A DNA stretch of 64,000 bases. It comes from Anodontia alba. Taxonomy: Eukaryota; Mollusca; Bivalvia; Lucinida; Lucinidae. The translations under genes were made by a program, and so were the position numbers. The DNA lies in assembly GCA_964016985.1 (NCBI GenBank), contig OZ024826.1, positions 57,473,735 to 57,537,734 of the forward strand. The letters are read 5' to 3'. This document shows, piece after piece, positions 59,955 through 64,000 of the stretch. Numbering within the stretch: position 1 is the stretch's first letter; the number at the start of each line of letters is the position of its first letter. The notes under the pieces are model-generated. The model saw nothing but the letters and a program-made list of their open reading frames with translations, ran no database searches and was not told the DNA's origin.

Positions 59955-60361
59955 TTAACTTTTAACCCTTAAAGCGCCAGTCACAACTATTGTCGTCTGC
60001 TTTGTCATCTGCTTGTGATTTTAAAAGTCATTTTTGCAAACAGTGTGGACCCAGATCAGACTGCTCCTTTAGGATGCCTGTATGCAAAAATAGGTTTGAA
60101 ACGTCTGTAAGAATATTCAGCAGACGACATTACCAGACGACATTTTCAGATGGTTTTTCTTGGCGCTTTAAGGGTTAAAGCACCAAGCAAAACTGTATCA
60201 TACATTTTTTTTTTTTTTTTTGAGAAAATAATGCTTAGCATTTCATGTAAATTGTTTGCTACCAGACAATTCACATGAAATGCCAAGCCTTATTTTCTCT
60301 GACAAAAAAAGAGGATGCTGTCTACTACATTTAAAATTGACATTAGTACTTTAATGGTTGA
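59955..60361. mobile_element. older related MITE hosting the insertion
   Basis: Left stub TTAACTT at 59955-59961, then the nested copy. It resumes TTAAAGCACCAAGCAAAACT at 60175, has hairpin 60225-60300 (TTCATGTAAATTGTTTGC and complement), and ends ACTTTAATGGTTGAA with a mutated TTAA. Confidence 0.7.
59962..60178. mobile_element. TTAA-flanked MITE nested in its own family
   Basis: TTAA, then CCCTTAAAGCGCCA, ending TGGCGCTTTAAGGGTTAA, with perfect 14-bp termini and 217 bp in length. It is inserted at an internal TTAA of the terminus of a related element whose remainder runs from 59955 to about 60361. Confidence 0.85.
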
Positions 60362-61238
60362 ACCCTTTCTGATCAAATGTACTGATACTGCTCATAAAAG
60401 AACTAATGTGTCTTGTTTACCCGCTAAATTTGATTTCTATGCTGAAAACCAAAATTTCATTGAGTATTTTACCCCCTTACCCCCTCTGCTTAAATATCAA
60501 TGCTGATTTTCAAAAAATCAATGCTGAAATACCCTTTTATTATATATCTATAAATATTAAATGATTAGAAATGGACAATAAAATCCAAGGAACAATGATG
60601 CCAATATTTCTCAATACCAGCACCAATATCAAAATTGCATGCTTTTTTAAATCAGTAATGCTTGTTTGGCGACCATTAACAAATCTCAAACTTTATTATC
60701 ACTGTGGAATGTAGAGGTTGTATGACGTCAAAATTGCTGATGTCATTTTTCTCCTGACATCATGAAATATGACATCATGCTGGACAAAATCATCATATAA
60801 ATTACTCTTAAATTTTGAAAGTGAAAAGGGAAGCAACACAACTGATTTTTGCTCAAATAATTTGTTTTTACGACTAAATTTGCTGCAAAACAGCAACAGT
60901 GCAAAAATAATATCATCTTGATATTGCACTAGTGCAAAAATGACATCACTTTCTGATATCAGTTTTGCACTGAAAGCCCTATTTGCAGAGTTAAACAAAA
61001 ATACAGAATAAGAAGCAAAGCAAGAGAATAATATTTATAGCTATATAATAAAAGGGTTATTGCATTCATATAGGTTAATATTGTCCTCGTTGGGATATCT
61101 ACAGACATTTCGCAAGCTTGAGTCCTTTGATATCCCGATTTGGGACAATATGCACCAATATCAGTGCAATAACCCTATATCATCCCTTTTATTTAGATCT
61201 CTGATTAGTAATCCAAATTAAATTTGCAATTTATTTTC

Positions 61239-61242
<4 letters not shown>

Positions 61243-61272
<30 letters not shown>
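61243..61272 (+). repeat. poly-T run of about 30
   Basis: Uninterrupted T run. Length may be unreliable in the assembly. Confidence 0.95.
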
Positions 61273-61275
<3 letters not shown>

Positions 61276-61669
61276 TTTAATGAGATTTCAGCACAGTCAA
61301 GTGTCAAGGGAGTCATTAAGTACTGACTTTCTACCTTTCTAAGTTGGCTGAGAATAAATGTTTTATTGTAAAGGACGTTTATATAAGATCTATTCTTTGC
61401 CAACCTGGCCAACCTTGTTTTTCACTTCAACAGAGTTTAAAGGAAATGTAATATTCATTTTTAAAGTACTGGATAAACCACAGAGAGCAACTCTAGTTCT
61501 GCATATGAATTCATATTGTGCATACAAAGCATGTCCCTATAATCTTGTGTAAATACTAAACGTGTATCTCCAAATCTTCCAAACATAAATTTGTAAAATG
61601 GGCCTTCAAAATTACAGCAAATTGATTACACAACTGTATTAACATTAGTTTATTTTCCTTTTTCAAATA

Positions 61670-61889
61670 CACTTCAACCGCTTTATAACAAGGTTCAGTA
61701 TAACACGGTTTTGGATATAACAAAGTTCAAAGATGGATCCCAAAAATGTATAGATCATATTGAAAAATGACCATAAATGGTCATTTTTTAATATAATCTA
61801 TACATTTTTGTTTGGATATAACACGGTTGTTTAACTAACACAGTTTATGCTATGGACCCCAACAACAGTGTTATAAAGAGGTCGTGGTG
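61670..61889. mobile_element. TA-flanked MITE with 67-bp hairpin core
   Basis: TA-CACTTCAACCGCTTTATAAC at the left; at the right GTTATAAAGAGGTCGTGGTG-TA, an inverted match. The core hairpin at 61746-61812 is the ATGTATAGATTATATAG-type palindrome also found alone at 6952. Confidence 0.8.
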
Positions 61890-62043
61890 TATATAAATGT
61901 CTGTCAGAAAGAAAAAACAACACACTAGAAAGCAATGTCCGAAACTGCCGAAGACGTGCTTAACTTTACATACATGATAGTATTTATCAATAAGCTTCAG
62001 AGGATAAATTTAAAATTATAAAATTATAATTCCAACATATTAA

Positions 62044-62826
62044 CAAGAGGCCCATGGGCCATGACTTGCTCACCTGAATGAAACAGCCATTCAATATCTG
62101 CAGATGCCATGCAATATTCTTCCAATATTGCTTCAGTCCCCGATGCTATATACCAAGACTCAACCTCAAAGCTTTCTTGCTTCTGGGGAAGATTTTCCAT
62201 ATATGCACATGGTAACCATCTTATTCAATGGTGCAGTATCATTTGATCAAACTGTCAATATTCCTTCTACAGAAGGCACTAAGTGAAGTTTTGTGAGAAC
62301 TGATCAATAGGTTGCAGAGGAGAAGTATATATTTTACATTTTCATATAGCCAAGTGCAAGAGCAGATAACCCCTGGTGGACAAAATTTTGACTGTTACTA
62401 GAAGGTTTGTACTCTGACTATACAGTTGTAACATTTTCCACATGCAAATATATATATAAATATATAGGGACGCAAATTTGACCGTGCTATAAAAAAGGTC
62501 ATTTAAGGTCAATCTAGGATCATTGAAATAACTTAGCAAATCACGAGTCCCAGATGCCATATAAACCAAAATTCAGCCGCAAAACTTTCTTGGTTCTGAA
62601 AAAGAAGAGTGATTTTTTAGATGCACTTTGACTATTTTAACAGACTATGACCATTTGTACAAATTTTCAATCCCCCTTCAACAGAAGGCTACACACCAAT
62701 TTTGAAGAAAAATGGCCCAAGGGTTTCCGTGGATAAGTCATTCAAAGGTGTGGATGGACAGACAGACGGATGAACAGCACATGATCACAATAGCTTATCC
62801 TAAGCCTTTAGCTCAGGTGAGCTAAC
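62044..62826. repeat. dispersed repeat starting AGAGGCCCATGGGCC
   Basis: Ends carry inverted GCTCACCTGA / TCAGGTGAGC. The interior has two related blocks, near 62105 and 62530 (CTATATACCAAGACTCAACC against CATATAAACCAAAATTCAGC). I recall this start and end from many bivalve sequences. Class not assigned. Confidence 0.6.
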
Positions 62827-63056
62827 AATACAGTTAGAAGAGAATTTTAACTACTAAATGAATTTATATTTGTACTGTATTTAACCCAAGTATTTAGACA
62901 ATCAGGCCTGCAAAAACAGTCTAGATCCAGATCACATGCCTCAAAACATGACATCTAATCAGACTCGACACTGTTTGCCACTAGTAGTTTTAGACCCATC
63001 AATAGGTACTAAAAAGGACAATCAATTTTTTAGACAATTATGCTAAGGATTTAATA

Positions 63057-63257
63057 CAGAGGAGCTGTTAAGGAGGAGTATTTGGTGATAATTCTGAGAT
63101 AATTTTTCTTATTTGTCCATAAAAACATATGTTGTGGGTACTCATTAGAAGCACCTCAGCGAGGTGCTTCTAATGAGTACCACAACATATGTTTTTATGG
63201 AGAGATAAGAAAAATTATCCCAGAATTATCACCAAATATGCCTTAACAACTCCTCTG
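63057..63257. repeat. 201-bp near-perfect hairpin
   Basis: Arms of about 100 nt from CAGAGGAGCTGTTAAGG to CCTTAACAACTCCTCTG with few mismatches. The tip is CACCTCAGCGAGGTG. It is the longest inverted repeat in the window. Confidence 0.92.
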
Positions 63258-63976
63258 TAATATGTCCAAATATTTAAGATAAATGCAGTAAAACTAAAAA
63301 CACAATGTAAACATGTTGGCAAGCATTTGGCAGATCTGGAATTTGAAAGCAATATAGTCACCTGTTAGTGGCAGTAACTCTTTAAAAATTAAAAAAAACA
63401 ACAAAAAAACATAATATAATAATAATGTTTAAAACTACAAGTATCACAATACTAAGAATGATGCATTCAGTCAGTCACTTTATATGCAAATATATCAAAA
63501 ACTAGACTTGTGTTTGTAAAACACAATGCCGTAACTGCAGCTTGTCACTCAGAGATGTACAGTGTAGCATCACCCAATAATCACCAAAATCACTGACGCA
63601 TTGATTTTAACAGTATGTCAAATATACTTTTTTTAAAAAAAAAGAAAGATGTATTTTCCCCAAAAGTAGTTAACCAAATAATATCAAAATCTACTGTTAT
63701 TAATGGGAAAATGCCAAAGTTGAAAAAAGGTTATAACTCAGTCAAATTGATGCATTTTACCCAAAAGTCCATCAGGTGATCTACACATTGGCCATAAGCA
63801 GTACACTAAACATCAATACCCAAACCCAAATATTTTATTGAAATCATTATAACAAGGCTGCAGTTATAACTCAGTTTAAAATTGACATTTACTTAAGTTA
63901 ATAAGCCATAGTTTACACATTACCCAAATGCCAAATATCAATATATCCTACCTCATGTACTTGTGTACATGCTTTT

Positions 63977-64000
63977 GCCAGTAACTGACAACTGCCCTTC
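63977..64000 (-). mobile_element. SINE fragment cut by window edge
   Basis: The reverse complement reads GAAGGGCAGTTGTCAGTTAC, the body of the main SINE family. The rest lies outside the window. Confidence 0.8.

Larger units (their letters stand above)
49997..64000. other. probable SPATA4 intron or upstream DNA
   Basis: No exon of the calponin-homology part of SPATA4 was recognised on the - strand. The stretch holds the minisatellite, MITEs, SINEs and hairpins listed separately. Long parts (54480-54970, 56040-56640, 60540-61240, 61290-61660, 63300-63970) show nothing I can name. Confidence 0.6.

Overview
This is animal nuclear DNA and most resembles a bivalve mollusc or another lophotrochozoan. 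The basis is spliced genes with GT-AG introns of about 0.7 to 2.7 kb, tRNA-derived SINEs, very many short palindromic MITEs, and repeat families I associate with bivalve genomes. The species assignment is inference. There is no bacterial-style gene, rRNA, CRISPR array or virus-like gene that I can support.

Two protein genes are recognisable. On the + strand, positions 7359 to 29733 hold fourteen phase-compatible exons encoding about 607 residues of the C-terminal half of WDR17, a WD-repeat protein, including its natural stop codon. A possible further upstream exon lies at 5310-5459, but its product does not look like WDR17, and no WD40-encoding exon was found in the first 7.3 kb. On the - strand, two exons at 49996-49834 and 48852-48684 encode the C-terminal part of SPATA4. 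Its calponin-homology exons must lie to the right of the window. The two genes are tail to tail about 19 kb apart, as I recall for human WDR17 and SPATA4 on 4q34.2, so this looks like ancient bilaterian microsynteny.

Layout: 1-5.3 kb is repeats, a degenerate CCCTA tract and SINE pieces. 5.3-29.7 kb is WDR17 with introns loaded with MITEs and SINEs. 29.7-48.6 kb is intergenic, with 150-bp and 178-bp tandem arrays, a decayed Tc1-like transposon carrying two nested MITEs, and many hairpin MITEs. 48.6-50.0 kb is the 3' end of SPATA4. 50.0-64.0 kb is probably a large SPATA4 intron or upstream DNA, with a 2.1-kb array of 31-bp units and more MITEs.

The most interesting points are: (1) a partly duplicated WDR17 exon with its own splice acceptor and stop, whose differences from the parent exon are mostly synonymous, suggesting a coding alternative last exon; (2) the WDR17-SPATA4 arrangement; (3) one inverted-repeat core shared by several MITE families with different termini, which suggests module exchange; (4) datable nested insertions with clear target-site duplications; and (5) hairpins with arms up to about 100 nt.
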